Source: Halomonas sp. BDJS001
GTDB lineage: Bacteria; Pseudomonadota; Gammaproteobacteria; Pseudomonadales; Halomonadaceae
Assembly: GCF_026104355.1 (NCBI RefSeq)
Contig: NZ_CP110535.1
Coordinates: forward strand, 4,650,001 to 4,714,000
Reading direction: 5' to 3'
Length of the DNA: 64,000 nt
Below are positions 43,926 to 53,036 of the stretch, piece after piece. The stretch's first letter is position 1, and the number at the start of each line of letters is the position of its first letter. The notes beneath the pieces are model-generated. The model did no database searches. It was not told where the DNA came from and saw only the letters and a list, made by a program, of their open reading frames with translations. The translations under genes were made by a program, and so were the position numbers.

Positions 43926-44363
43926 CTAGCTTTCCAGCAAAAACGTTACCGGGCCATCGTTGATTAACGCTACCTGCATATCGGCGCCAAATTCACCGGT
44001 GGCCACGTTTGGCCAAGCCGTTCGGGCCTGTGCCACCAGCATGTTAAACAACTCCTCGCCTTGGGCGGGTGGCGCGGCGCTGGAGAAGCCGGGGCGTAGC
44101 CCCTTGCGGGTATCTGCCGCCAGGGTGAACTGAGAGACCAGCAGCAAGCCGCCGTTCACCTGCTGCAGGTTTTGATTCATTTTGCCTTCGGCATCGCTGA
44201 AAACCCGGTAGTGGAGCAGTTTATGCAGCAGCTTTTCTACAGCGGCCGCGTCATCGTGTTTCTCCACCCCCACCAGCGCCAGCAGCCCGTGATCGATACT
44301 GCCAACAATCTCGCCTTCCACTTCTACGCTAGCGCGCCTCACACGCTGAATGAGTGCCTTCAC
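43926..44363 (-). CDS. dtd: D-aminoacyl-tRNA deacylase, GTG start
   Basis: 145 residues, matching the family length when begun at the GTG that encodes V-K-A-L-I-Q-R-V. It removes D-amino acids from mischarged tRNA. LLVSQFTLAADTRKGLRPGFS and the C-terminal ALINDGPVTFLLES (Gly-Pro motif) are diagnostic. A GGGAGAGGCGGA site precedes the GTG. The upstream ATG frame is not used by the family. Convergent with the ABC-F gene. Confidence 0.93.
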   Translation of the reverse strand: MKALIQRVRRASVEVEGEIVGSIDHGLLALVGVEKHDDAAAVEKLLHKLLHYRVFSDAEGKMNQNLQQVNGGLLLVSQFTLAADTRKGLRPGFSSAAPPAQGEELFNMLVAQARTAWPNVATGEFGADMQVALINDGPVTFLLES

Positions 44364-44423
44364 TCCGCCTCTCCCAGAGTAACAAATGGTCATTGTAACC
44401 ACCGTGAGCTAATTTTTCCTGAG

Positions 44424-45008
44424 TTAGCTCTTCCCTAACAGCGCATCGCGGAAATCTTCACCCAAAGGTCGCTCCCCTAGCCAGATACCAAACATGGCGC
44501 TGGCCAGCTCTGCATTACCCCCCTCGTATAGCGTGTCGCCGTTTAGCGCCAGACGCAGCGTGTCACCGTCCCAACTCAGCACATAGCGATCTTGCGGCTC
44601 GACATCCTGGTAGCTTTGGTTAAATGCCTCAACCTCTGCTTCCAACTGGGAAAATTCATAGGCGGTAAGGCTGTTTTGCAGCGTTTCTGTGGTGGCTTCA
44701 GCGAAGTCGGGAGCGTCGATGGCGTGAAAATAAGCAAGCTCCAGACGCCGTGGTACGTCGCTCAACGGCTGCGGCTGGGTTTCTCCCTCAAGTTGGTAAT
44801 AGGCGCCAGCATAGGCTGTCCAGATCATATAACGAAACACGCCGCTCCCGATTAGTCGATAGCGCTGGCCGTGCTCCTCTACCGTGCGCTCAAAGGTTTC
44901 GCCTTTTTCGGTCACACTGCTGGCCATCGCCCAGGGTATTAGCGAGAGCCCCGCTAACAGCAGTGACAATTGAACAGCGCGCCTAGCACCCAATATGCGT
45001 GTGTACAT
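44424..45008 (-). CDS. Chalcone-isomerase-like periplasmic protein
   Basis: 194 residues with a signal peptide (cut after WAMA). The domain has RLIGSGVFRYMIWTAYAGAYYQ, ELAYFHAIDAPDFAEATTETL and GIWLGERPLGEDFRDALLG, the bacterial chalcone-isomerase-like family, which has no known enzymatic role in bacteria. Transcribed alone; a dyad (45026-45049) overlaps the likely promoter. Function unknown. Confidence 0.82.
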   Translation of the reverse strand: MYTRILGARRAVQLSLLLAGLSLIPWAMASSVTEKGETFERTVEEHGQRYRLIGSGVFRYMIWTAYAGAYYQLEGETQPQPLSDVPRRLELAYFHAIDAPDFAEATTETLQNSLTAYEFSQLEAEVEAFNQSYQDVEPQDRYVLSWDGDTLRLALNGDTLYEGGNAELASAMFGIWLGERPLGEDFRDALLGKS

Positions 45009-45025
45009 AGAACCTCCTCATATCA

Positions 45026-45049
45026 TCGTATCTATACATACCGATACGA
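45026..45049. promoter_or_regulatory. Dyad upstream of the chalcone-isomerase-like gene
   Basis: TCGTATC, 10-nt spacer, GATACGA, 18 bp before the start codon of the gene at 45008. Possible regulator site. Confidence 0.35.
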
Positions 45050-45112
45050 CAAATAAAGGTTCCGTACAATATTTATTATGGCCAGCACAATACTGTTATT
45101 TAATTTCGCTGC

Positions 45113-45958
45113 TTACCAGGCGCGGCAGAGCATTAGATCGCAGTGCGGTTCACACAGCAGCATCTCGGTTAGCTGGCTGGTGTGATGGGGCTGCCCACGA
45201 CTGCCTATCATCACCAGATCCGGCGAGTGGCGCTTCATATACGCCTGCAGTACGTCGCAGGGCGCGCCCTGCTCTAGCACCAACTCAACATCGGGAACAC
45301 CTGCAAGTTCCCCCATCAGGCTATCAATTTCGTTATTCAACTGCTCGCGCAGTCGCAGCACCTCATGCTCCCGCCAGTGGGCGTAATAAGCCTGTGAGCC
45401 CAGTTCACGTTCACCGGGCAGTGTCCAGGCGTGCAGCAGGGTAAGCGTGGCTTCAGGGAAGCGGATTAGCGCCTCTTTCAAGGTATGTCGCGCCGTCAGC
45501 GAAAAGTCGATCGGTACCAGGATATGCTGCCAGGGCTGGGTCGGCTGATGAGAAGAGACCACCACCGGGCAAGGCGCACTGCGCAGCACGCGCATTACCG
45601 TGGTGCCCACCAGCAGATCTTTTTGCCCCCGTTTACGGTGCATACCCAGTACAATCAGCTCGGCGTTGCGCTCATGGGCTTCGCGGACGATTTCAACGTG
45701 AGGCGAGCCGGTCACGGTCTGGATCAGCGTTTTCGGCGCTTCCAGAGCATAGTCTTCGCGCAGATCTGTCAACATGGCGGTAATGTCTTCCACCACCGCA
45801 CTCTCGACATCGCGCAGCACACGCCGAGGTAGATAGGGATCCAGTACGTGCAGCACATCTAGCTGAACACCTCGGGCATAGGCCAGTCGTAAAGCCCGGG
45901 CAAACGCAGCGCGGTTGTCAGCAGAAAGGTCGGTGGCAAACAAGATCGTACGAGGCAT
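45113..45958 (-). CDS. Tandem-domain universal stress protein
   Basis: 281 residues with two Usp domains: one from ILFATDLSADNRAAFARALRLA (1-140), with GMHRKRGQKDLLVGTTVMRVLRSAPCPVVV, and a second (148-281) starting HILVPIDFSLTARHTLKEAL and ending MIGSRGQPHHTSQLTEMLL. The first has a near-complete ATP loop; in the second the loop is shortened, so nucleotide binding may differ. UspE-like proteins respond to starvation and stress. Single gene. Confidence 0.9.
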   Translation of the reverse strand: MPRTILFATDLSADNRAAFARALRLAYARGVQLDVLHVLDPYLPRRVLRDVESAVVEDITAMLTDLREDYALEAPKTLIQTVTGSPHVEIVREAHERNAELIVLGMHRKRGQKDLLVGTTVMRVLRSAPCPVVVSSHQPTQPWQHILVPIDFSLTARHTLKEALIRFPEATLTLLHAWTLPGERELGSQAYYAHWREHEVLRLREQLNNEIDSLMGELAGVPDVELVLEQGAPCDVLQAYMKRHSPDLVMIGSRGQPHHTSQLTEMLLCEPHCDLMLCRAW

Positions 45959-46084
45959 GGCGAAACGCTCCTCGGCTGAGCAACCCAGCCTTACAAGCCG
46001 TTAAGCAAACACTCCTTAGCATGGTGTGCAATGCGCTTTCTCGCAAGTTAGCGATTGCCCAAATGCCTCAAAGCGGTACCCCCA

Positions 46085-46915
46085 TCACCACCAAGCGTGA
46101 AAATGGTGCACCGGGCCGCGGCCTTTACCCACGCTTAAGCGCACGCTCGCTTCTAATGCCGCATGCAGCCACTGCTTGGCATCGCTGATGGCGGCGACCG
46201 GGGCATCCGTACCGGCATCCACGGGTAGCTTCGCCAAGCAGGCAGCAATCGCCGAAGAGAGCGCACAGCCGGTACCGTGTAAATTGTTGGTATCGATACG
46301 CGAGGCGGGCAACCACTCATGGGTAGTGGGGGTTGCCAGCAGATCCGGGCAGGTGGCCCCACGCAGATGGCCACCTTTCAGCACCACATAGGGTGCGCCT
46401 AACTGCGTCAAGCCCGGCAGCATCGCCTCCATGGCGTCTAAACTGGTGGGCGAGGGGGTGTCGAGCAGTACCGCGGCCTCCGGCAGATTGGGGGTTATCA
46501 CATCGGCCAAGGGCACGAGAACATCGCGTACGGCGCGGATGCCTTCATCGTCGACCAGAATATCGCCGCTCTTAGCGACCATCACTGGGTCGAGCACAAT
46601 CCAGCGAGGCCTGCGCTGACGCAGTACGTCGGCGATCACCTCAGCAACCTCGCGGCTGGCCACCATGCCGATTTTGACCGCATCTATCGCCACATCATCC
46701 AGCAGGTGTTCCAACTGCTCGCGAATGGCCTGGGGAGCGACAGGGTACACCGAGGCCACGCCGCAGGTGTTTTGGGCAATCACCGCGGTAATTACGTTGG
46801 TGCCGTAAACGCCGAGGGCTGAAAAAGTTTTCAAATCGCCCTGTAGACCAGCACCACCGGAAGGGTCGGAGCCTGCGATGGTAAGCACATTGCGAAGAGG
46901 GGAATGGGTAGACAT
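46085..46915 (-). CDS. thiD: Hydroxymethylpyrimidine/phosphomethylpyrimidine kinase
   Basis: 276 residues of the PfkB/ribokinase fold. It phosphorylates HMP twice for thiamine synthesis. TIAGSDPSGGAGLQGDLKTF at the N terminus, AVKIGMVAS, VLDPVMVAKSGD and DTNNLHGTGCALSSAIAA (anion hole) are diagnostic. Separate from thiS-thiG 21 kb away. No thiE is fused or adjacent. Confidence 0.95.
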   Translation of the reverse strand: MSTHSPLRNVLTIAGSDPSGGAGLQGDLKTFSALGVYGTNVITAVIAQNTCGVASVYPVAPQAIREQLEHLLDDVAIDAVKIGMVASREVAEVIADVLRQRRPRWIVLDPVMVAKSGDILVDDEGIRAVRDVLVPLADVITPNLPEAAVLLDTPSPTSLDAMEAMLPGLTQLGAPYVVLKGGHLRGATCPDLLATPTTHEWLPASRIDTNNLHGTGCALSSAIAACLAKLPVDAGTDAPVAAISDAKQWLHAALEASVRLSVGKGRGPVHHFHAWW

Positions 46916-47015
46916 GGGGCTCCTTCACGGCAAAATCGGCAACAAACACCACTGTGCCTCTAGGATACCCAAGCTGGGCGCCTTATGCTGCCGAAAACAT
47001 GCCTGTCAGCCATAC

Positions 47016-47035
47016 AAAAGCCGCCCGAAGGCGGC
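47016..47035 (-). terminator. Intrinsic terminator of the second TRAP operon
   Basis: On the minus strand: GCCGCC, TTCG tetraloop, GGCGGC, then TTTTG. It lies 28 nt after the binding-protein stop codon. Confidence 0.85.
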
Positions 47036-47062
47036 TCGTTAACGTGGGACAAGCATGACAAA

Positions 47063-48175
47063 TTATTGCGCGGTGTCACCTTCCGGGTTGCGGGCGTTGT
47101 AGTACGCCTGCTCAGAGATGGCGTGGTAATCCTCGACTTTTTCCTGGAACGCTTGATAGGAGTCGTAAATACGCGTGGCTAACTCGCTCGATTCCGCCAA
47201 CTCTGCGACCACATCAGCCGAGTGCTCGCGGGCTTGAGCGAGTACATCATCAGGAATGCGGCGTAGCTCAACATCGTGCTCGTTGATCAGGGTTTCCAGC
47301 GCATCGTTGTTACGCGCGGTGTACTCATCCAGGACGCTTTGGTTTATGTCGCTAATAGCACTACGCAGGATCGCCTGTAGATCCGCGGGCAGCTCCGCGT
47401 AAGCCTCTTCGTTAACGATTGCCTCGAACATCACCGTGGGCTCGTGCCAGCCTGGATAGTAGTAATAGTCGGCGGCTTGATGCAGACCAAATGCCAGGTC
47501 GTTATAGGGGCCAATCCACTCTGTTGCGTCAATCGCACCCGACTGCAGCGAGGTAAAGATCTCACCGCCTGGCATATTGACAATCGCCACCCCCATGCGG
47601 CTCATTACTTCGCCACCCAAGCCGGGCATACGCATTTTCAGGCCGTTCAAATCGTCAACGGAGTTGATCTCTTTGTTGTACCAGCCGCCCATCTGTACGC
47701 CTGAGGCACCCGCGACCATTACGTCAACGCCGAAGTCATCGTAGAGCTCGTTCCACAGCTCCATACCACCGCCATAGCTTAGCCAGGCGTTCATCTCTTG
47801 GGCGTTCATACCAAACGGCACGGCGGCAAAGAACTGTGCAGCAGGGGCCTTGCCCTTCCAGTAGTAGGAGGCAGAGTGACCCAGCTCAGCAGTGCCGTCA
47901 GAAACGGCATCAAACACCTCAAAACCGGGTACTAACTGACCGGCACCGAAGACTTCGATGGTCAGACGGCCATTCGACATTTCATCGACCAACTGCGATA
48001 GGCGCTCAGGGCCCTGGCCAACACCCGGGAAATTCTTCGGCCAGGAGGTGACCATTTTCCAACGGAACTCTTCCTCTTGGGCCTGGGCTTGGTTATCGAA
48101 GCTAGAAATCACCAGCAAGCTGGCGGAAAGTGCGGTCGTCATGGCGATGGCGACGGGGAGCGTTTTGGCTTTCAT
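47063..48175 (-). CDS. TRAP transporter substrate-binding protein, TakP-like
   Basis: 370 residues with a signal peptide (cut after QAQA). FRWKMVTSWPKNFPGVGQGPERLSQLVDEMS, ASYYWKGKAPAAQFFAAVPFGM and the ligand region DATEWIGPYNDLAFGLHQAADYYYYPGWHEP fit the DctP subfamily that includes the 2-oxoacid-binding TakP and lactate-binding TRAP proteins. The ligand is probably a monocarboxylic 2-oxo- or hydroxyacid. It is the last gene of dctQ-dctM-dctP and a hairpin separates it from dctM. Confidence 0.9.
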   Translation of the reverse strand: MKAKTLPVAIAMTTALSASLLVISSFDNQAQAQEEEFRWKMVTSWPKNFPGVGQGPERLSQLVDEMSNGRLTIEVFGAGQLVPGFEVFDAVSDGTAELGHSASYYWKGKAPAAQFFAAVPFGMNAQEMNAWLSYGGGMELWNELYDDFGVDVMVAGASGVQMGGWYNKEINSVDDLNGLKMRMPGLGGEVMSRMGVAIVNMPGGEIFTSLQSGAIDATEWIGPYNDLAFGLHQAADYYYYPGWHEPTVMFEAIVNEEAYAELPADLQAILRSAISDINQSVLDEYTARNNDALETLINEHDVELRRIPDDVLAQAREHSADVVAELAESSELATRIYDSYQAFQEKVEDYHAISEQAYYNARNPEGDTAQ

Positions 48176-48225
48176 ACAGGAACCCTCTTACTTTCTATTA
48201 TTACTATTATTGAGTAGGGAATACT

Positions 48226-48250
48226 CCGCCTAGCGTAGAACACTAGGCGG
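48226..48250 (-). other. Intercistronic hairpin between the TRAP large permease and binding-protein genes
   Basis: CCGCCTAG, 9-nt loop, CTAGGCGG. It lies 51 bp upstream of the binding-protein start. It could protect or process mRNA, or end transcripts before a second promoter, and so set the protein ratios. Confidence 0.45.
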
Positions 48251-48343
48251 TTTACTACAGGCCATTAATGGCTATTCACTGCTTTTTAGTTAGGTTGCCA
48301 CTTCTTAACGTTGATAGCAGCGATGTTTTTCAACTAACCCTTA

Positions 48344-49753
48344 TTAGCCAAACTGCGCGGGCAACCACGTTGCCAGCTGCGGAAAGAACGTTAGCAACAG
48401 CAACATTCCTAGCTGCATGAGGATAAACGGGATAACGCCGCGGTAAATAGCCGAGGTAGAGACCGACGGCGGCGCCACACCGCGCAAGTAGAATAGCGCG
48501 AAGCCAAACGGCGGCGTTAAGAACGACGTTTGCAGGTTAATCGCGATCATAATGCCCAGCCAAATCGGGTCAAGACCCATGGCAAGCAAGATTGGCCCGA
48601 CGATGGGCACCACCACAAAGGTGATTTCGATAAAGTCGAGAATAAAGCCGAGCAGGAAGATCACCAGCATAACGATGATCGTCGCGCCCACCACCCCGCC
48701 AGGCATCGCCTCGAACAGTTCGGTCACCATGTGTTCGCCGCCATAGGCGCGAAACACCAGCGAAAACAGCGCCGCGCCAATCAGGATCAAAAACACCATG
48801 GTGGTGACGTGGGTAGTCGAGCGCAGTACGTCTTTCAGGGTCGCCCAGTCAAGCTGACGATAGGCCAATGCTAATATTAAAGCACCAAAGGCGCCTACCG
48901 CAGAGGCCTCTGTGGGGGTGGCAAAACCGCTGAGGATCGAGCCCAGCACCGCCACAATCAGCACTACGGGCGGTACCAGGCCTTTGAGCAGCAGCATACC
49001 AATTCCGGAGGTATGGCCCAGTTCAGCCATCAACTCTTCACGGTCGGCAGCAGGCGCCATATGCGGACGCAGCCAGGCCACCAGGGCCACATAGATCATA
49101 TACACCACGACCAGAAGCAACCCAGGCACCAGCGCGCCCATAAACAGATCGCCTACGGAGACGGTTTTAGGGCTGAAGATCCCCATATCCAGCTGCGCTT
49201 GCTGATACGCCGATGACAGCACGTCACCGAGCAGTACCAGGGCAATGGAAGGCGGAATGATTTGGCCCAGCGTGCCGGTGGCGCAGATAGTGCCGGTCGC
49301 CAGAGAGGTGCTGTAACCACGCTTTAGCATGGTGGGAAGCGACATCAGCCCCATGGTGACCACGGTGGCCCCGACGATGCCGGTAGAGGCCGCCATTAGC
49401 ATGCCCACCAGGGTTACCGAAATTCCCAAACCTCCGCGCATGGCACCAAACAGCAGCGCCATGGCGTCCAGCAGCGTCTCGGCGACTTTGGATTTTTCCA
49501 GCAACACGCCCATTAAAACAAACAGTGGCACCGCCAATAGCGTTTGGTTGGTCATAATGCCGTAGAGCCGGTTGGGCAAGGCGGCAAGATAGCCACTATC
49601 GAAGTTGGCGTCGATACCGATGGCTTCCAGGCCCAGCCCCATACCCGCAAACAGCAGCGCCGTGCCCGCCAGCGAGAGCGCCACGGGAAAGCCGAACATC
49701 AGCACTATGCATATAACGGCAAATAAAATAATCGGCATGAATTCCAGCATCAA
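48344..49753 (-). CDS. TRAP transporter large permease (DctM family)
   Basis: 469 residues with about 13 spans. VPLFVLMGVLLEKSKVAETLLDAM, GATVVTMGLMSLPTMLKRGYS, GTLGQIIPPSIALVLLGDV and FLTPPFGFALFYLRGVAPPSV are typical of the long DctM subfamily paired with TakP-like proteins. It overlaps the DctQ gene by 4 nt. Confidence 0.93.
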   Translation of the reverse strand: MMLEFMPIILFAVICIVLMFGFPVALSLAGTALLFAGMGLGLEAIGIDANFDSGYLAALPNRLYGIMTNQTLLAVPLFVLMGVLLEKSKVAETLLDAMALLFGAMRGGLGISVTLVGMLMAASTGIVGATVVTMGLMSLPTMLKRGYSTSLATGTICATGTLGQIIPPSIALVLLGDVLSSAYQQAQLDMGIFSPKTVSVGDLFMGALVPGLLLVVVYMIYVALVAWLRPHMAPAADREELMAELGHTSGIGMLLLKGLVPPVVLIVAVLGSILSGFATPTEASAVGAFGALILALAYRQLDWATLKDVLRSTTHVTTMVFLILIGAALFSLVFRAYGGEHMVTELFEAMPGGVVGATIIVMLVIFLLGFILDFIEITFVVVPIVGPILLAMGLDPIWLGIMIAINLQTSFLTPPFGFALFYLRGVAPPSVSTSAIYRGVIPFILMQLGMLLLLTFFPQLATWLPAQFG

Positions 49754-50310
49754 ACACGCTCCTCAAGATGGTTGCCACCGGCAGCAGACGGCACTATTCG
49801 ACCGGTCATCACATAGCCATTGCGCACAACCTCAATCACGCCTTGCACGATCATGAGTACGGCAAACAGCGGTATTAAGGTTTTTAGTGCATAGACGGCC
49901 GGAATACCGCCGTAATCAGAGGAGGTTTCCAGAATACGCCAGGAGTTGGCAACGTAACCCAGGCTGGAAGCGATAATGAAGATCATTACTGGCATCAGTA
50001 GGGTAATAATACCCACTACATTGATTAACGCCTGACGGCGCGGTGTCATACCTCGATAGAAGATATCCACCCGCACGTGACCGTCGTGGCGAAAGGTATA
50101 GGCGGCAGCGAGCATAAAGACACTCGCGTGCATATACATCACGAGCTCTTGCATAAAGATGCTGTTCACACTGAAGGCGTAGCGCAGCAGTACAATCGCG
50201 AACTGAATCAACATCATTATGATGATCAGCCACGCAAGGGTACGCCCGAACCACTCTGAAGCGCGGTCCAGCGCACCAATAAACGCAGGTAGTTGTGTTG
50301 TGTCCGACAT
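49750..50310 (-). CDS. TRAP transporter small permease (DctQ family)
   Basis: 186 residues with four spans. LLRYAFSVNSIFMQELVMYMHASVFMLAAAYTFRHDGHVRVDIFYRGM is the DctQ signature. The start at MSDTTQLPAF is chosen by homology and length; a frame 66 nt longer exists without a ribosome site. First gene of the second TRAP operon. Confidence 0.88.
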   Translation of the reverse strand: MSDTTQLPAFIGALDRASEWFGRTLAWLIIIMMLIQFAIVLLRYAFSVNSIFMQELVMYMHASVFMLAAAYTFRHDGHVRVDIFYRGMTPRRQALINVVGIITLLMPVMIFIIASSLGYVANSWRILETSSDYGGIPAVYALKTLIPLFAVLMIVQGVIEVVRNGYVMTGRIVPSAAGGNHLEERV

Positions 50311-50412
50311 GGGAGTGTCTCGCGTAAAACGGCTAAGGGGAGTCAGCGCTCCAGACAATAGCGCATATACGCGCACAATGCAGCGCCCACGCGCTGCACA
50401 GTGTACTTATTA

Positions 50413-51249
50413 TTAAACGCTTGGGCGAATGGCCGCTAAGCAGGCCTCTGGCAAGGGCAGATCGACAGCGATGGGCAGGTGGTCAGAAAACAGGTGGTCT
50501 AAGACGCGCACTTCGGCGGCCTCTAACGATTGCGACAACAGGATATGATCCAGCGCGTGGCGCGGCTGCCAGGAGGGGTAACTTAACAGGGGTTTAACCG
50601 GATGCAGTGGCAGCGACGCACTAAAACGCTCATGAGCGTGCAGTTGGTCAGGGGTACAGTTGAGATCCCCCATCACCACAACGTGGCGCAGCGGCTGGAT
50701 AATCTCGCTTAAATAATTGAGCTGACGCACCCGGCCGCGGTGGCTTAGCGCCAAGTGAGCAACGAATATGTGCAGTGCATCCGGCCCTTCACCAAAGCGT
50801 GCATGAATCGCACCGCGGCCAGGCATCGTCCCCGGCAAACGGTGCTCTTCTACTTGGCTGGGCACCAGCCGCGAGAGTAAACCGTTACTGTGCTGAGCAA
50901 TACGCCCCAGATTACGGTTGAGCTGCTGAACGTGATGGGGAAACCCCGCTTTGGCAGCGAGGTACTCCACCTGATTGACGCGGCTTGAGCGAAAACTACC
51001 GCCATCGACCTCTTGAAGACCGACCACGTCGTACTTGCTCAGCACCTCCCCCATTACATCCAGCCGCTTCTGACGACGCGGATGAGGCAGAAGGTGCTGC
51101 CAACTGCGCGTGAGATAGTGATGGTACGCCGATGTCTGGATACCCACTTGCAAATTAAAGGTCAGCAGGCGCAAGTGTCCATCTTCAAACAGCGTCGAGC
51201 GTGGGCCGTTTATGGCTGCTTCGTCACGCTCTCTGGCTTCGCGCAACAC
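50413..51249 (-). CDS. Endonuclease/exonuclease/phosphatase family protein
   Basis: 278 residues. LRLLTFNLQVGI, VVGLQEVDGG, FVAHLALSHRGRVRQL, VVMGDLNCTPDQ and the final FSDHLPIAVDL mark the DNase I-like metal phosphodiesterase fold. Substrate not readable: could be DNA, phospholipid or small phosphoesters. Its ATG lies 2 nt after the dsbA stop codon, suggesting an operon. Confidence 0.88.
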   Translation of the reverse strand: MLREARERDEAAINGPRSTLFEDGHLRLLTFNLQVGIQTSAYHHYLTRSWQHLLPHPRRQKRLDVMGEVLSKYDVVGLQEVDGGSFRSSRVNQVEYLAAKAGFPHHVQQLNRNLGRIAQHSNGLLSRLVPSQVEEHRLPGTMPGRGAIHARFGEGPDALHIFVAHLALSHRGRVRQLNYLSEIIQPLRHVVVMGDLNCTPDQLHAHERFSASLPLHPVKPLLSYPSWQPRHALDHILLSQSLEAAEVRVLDHLFSDHLPIAVDLPLPEACLAAIRPSV

Positions 51250-51251
51250 GG

Positions 51252-51893
51252 TTATTCTGCGCGCTCTTCACGCACCTGCTCTACCAACGCCTCAGCGATT
51301 TTCGGCATGTTGTCGAGGCTGCCAGCAGAACTCGGCGTTACCAGATAACGGCCATCAATCACAATGGCCGGCACGCCCATTAGCTTCATTTTGCGCATAC
51401 GATTATTGGCATCATTCACTTCACTGCGCACACCAAAGTCGGTCAACGCCTGCTTGGCTTCTTCTTCACTGACACCATAGTTGGCGAAGAAAGCAGCGAT
51501 GTCATCGGGCTCGGTGAGCGATTGATTTTCCTGATGGATGGCGTTAAAGAAGTCGGCATGGAGTTCATCTTCGATGCCCAGCGACTCCGCCGCGTAAAAC
51601 GCTGTAGCGTGGGTATTCCAATCACCGCCCATGGTGGCAGGCATCTTGACGACACTCACATCATCGTCCAGCGTCTCGTACCACTCGTTAATCGGCGTTT
51701 GCAGACGATAGCAGTGCGGGCAGCCAAACCAGAATATTTCAGTGACTTCAATTTGCCCGTCGTCAACCTGGGTCTCTACCGGCGATTCAAGCAGCTCATA
51801 GTGCTGGCCTTCCACCACTTCCTGGGCACTTACCGCCGCAGAAAGCCCCAAACCTGCCACTGCAACCATTAGCGTTTTAAACATATTAGACAT
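51252..51893 (-). CDS. dsbA: Thiol:disulfide interchange protein DsbA
   Basis: 213 residues with a signal peptide (cut after AVSA). The active site is CPHC in FWFGCPHCYRLQ and the cis-proline loop is VPAIVIDGRYLV. It introduces disulfides into exported proteins. The start MSNMFKTL is set by the signal peptide; the upstream frame has no ribosome site. Followed by the EEP-family gene and preceded by cytochrome c4, the usual Pseudomonas/Halomonas order. Confidence 0.94.
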   Translation of the reverse strand: MSNMFKTLMVAVAGLGLSAAVSAQEVVEGQHYELLESPVETQVDDGQIEVTEIFWFGCPHCYRLQTPINEWYETLDDDVSVVKMPATMGGDWNTHATAFYAAESLGIEDELHADFFNAIHQENQSLTEPDDIAAFFANYGVSEEEAKQALTDFGVRSEVNDANNRMRKMKLMGVPAIVIDGRYLVTPSSAGSLDNMPKIAEALVEQVREERAE

Positions 51894-52049
51894 CGTGTAA
51901 GTTTCTCCGTGGGTAAGCGAGGAGTGAGACCGTTGATACGCCAACGGGTTCCCTCAGTTGGCGAACGTTGCCAACTGAGGGCCCGCAAACGGCATAAGGA
52001 AGTGTTTTAGGCTATCGATTTCTGGTTTGAAACGCGCTTATTGACAACC

Positions 52050-52679
52050 TTAGTTCAAACCCAGCACGTAATTAGCCACGGCTTCCATATCGTTGTCGCT
52101 CATTTTTGAAGCGATATCGCCCATGATGTTATTGGGGCTATTATTACGCTCACCCGCAGCGAAATCCTGGAGTGTTGAAACGGTGTACTCCGCATGCTGG
52201 CCAGAAAGCCCTGGGTAAACGGCACTGCCGATACCCACGCCGGTTGGCGTATGGCAAGCTGAACAGGCGGGAATGCCTTTCGACATATCGCCAGCGCGGT
52301 AAAGCTCTTCACCGCGGGCCAGTAATTCAGCGTCCTCATCACTGGTTTGCCCCAGGTTGGCATCCTGGCGTGCAAAGTGTGCCGCTACGTCCCATGCGTC
52401 CTGGTCAGAGTAGTCATCTACTTGACCGGCCATTTGGGGAACCACGCGATTACCGTCGCGGATATCCATGATCTGTTTCGCCAGATAAGACATCTGCTGA
52501 CCGGCCAGGTTAGGGAAAGCGCCCGACGGGCTAATGCCCTGCTGCCCATGGCAGGCGGCGCAAGTTTGGGCCATTTCCTGGCCAGCAGATGCGTCTGCAT
52601 CGGCTTGGTAGTCCGTTTGTGCGTGGGCGATGCCAACGGCGCCCATGGTAATTGCTAGGCTTGCCAGTAACTTTCTCAT
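52050..52679 (-). CDS. Cytochrome c4, dihaem
   Basis: 209 residues with a signal peptide (cut after GIAHA). Two haem-binding motifs, CAACH and CSACH, with axial Met ligands in VVPQMAGQ and the C-terminal DIASKMSDND. It shuttles electrons to terminal oxidases in the periplasm. Single gene ahead of dsbA. Confidence 0.93.
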   Translation of the reverse strand: MRKLLASLAITMGAVGIAHAQTDYQADADASAGQEMAQTCAACHGQQGISPSGAFPNLAGQQMSYLAKQIMDIRDGNRVVPQMAGQVDDYSDQDAWDVAAHFARQDANLGQTSDEDAELLARGEELYRAGDMSKGIPACSACHTPTGVGIGSAVYPGLSGQHAEYTVSTLQDFAAGERNNSPNNIMGDIASKMSDNDMEAVANYVLGLN

Positions 52680-52851
52680 TGCTATTCCACTATGCCGTTT
52701 TATGTTTGACTGGTACGCACCCTGGGCGCTTCCCAGGTTTCACAAGTTACCAGGGTTAGCTCCGCCAATACCAACCTTCGCTAATACCTACAACGTATCG
52801 CGATGGTACACTAGCGCCCCAGGTCGCAGATATAAACCGCTTGCATTATAA

Positions 52852-52905
52852 CGAATCACCCCAGCGGCGGGAATGCAAGCACTTACCTGCTTTAGGGGTA
52901 ATTCG
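52852..52905 (+). other. Structured element upstream of engB
   Basis: CGAATCACCCC (52852-52862) pairs with GGGGTAATTCG (52895-52905) with one mismatch, enclosing AAGCA-TGCTT. In other gammaproteobacteria (E. coli spf, Pseudomonas ErsA) the engB flank holds a small RNA gene, so this 357-bp gap (52680-53036) may do the same. No convincing promoter-terminator pair was found. Confidence 0.35.
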
Positions 52906-53036
52906 TCGCGGTACCGCTCTCACTTCTTTATCATTAGTCGCGATTATGCGTTCTACTTTACCTGATGGTGAGGCGATAATGAGTTGATAGTGCGCAGAGT
53001 AGGCCGCTTTTATGTTCGTTTTTCAGGATTAACCCC

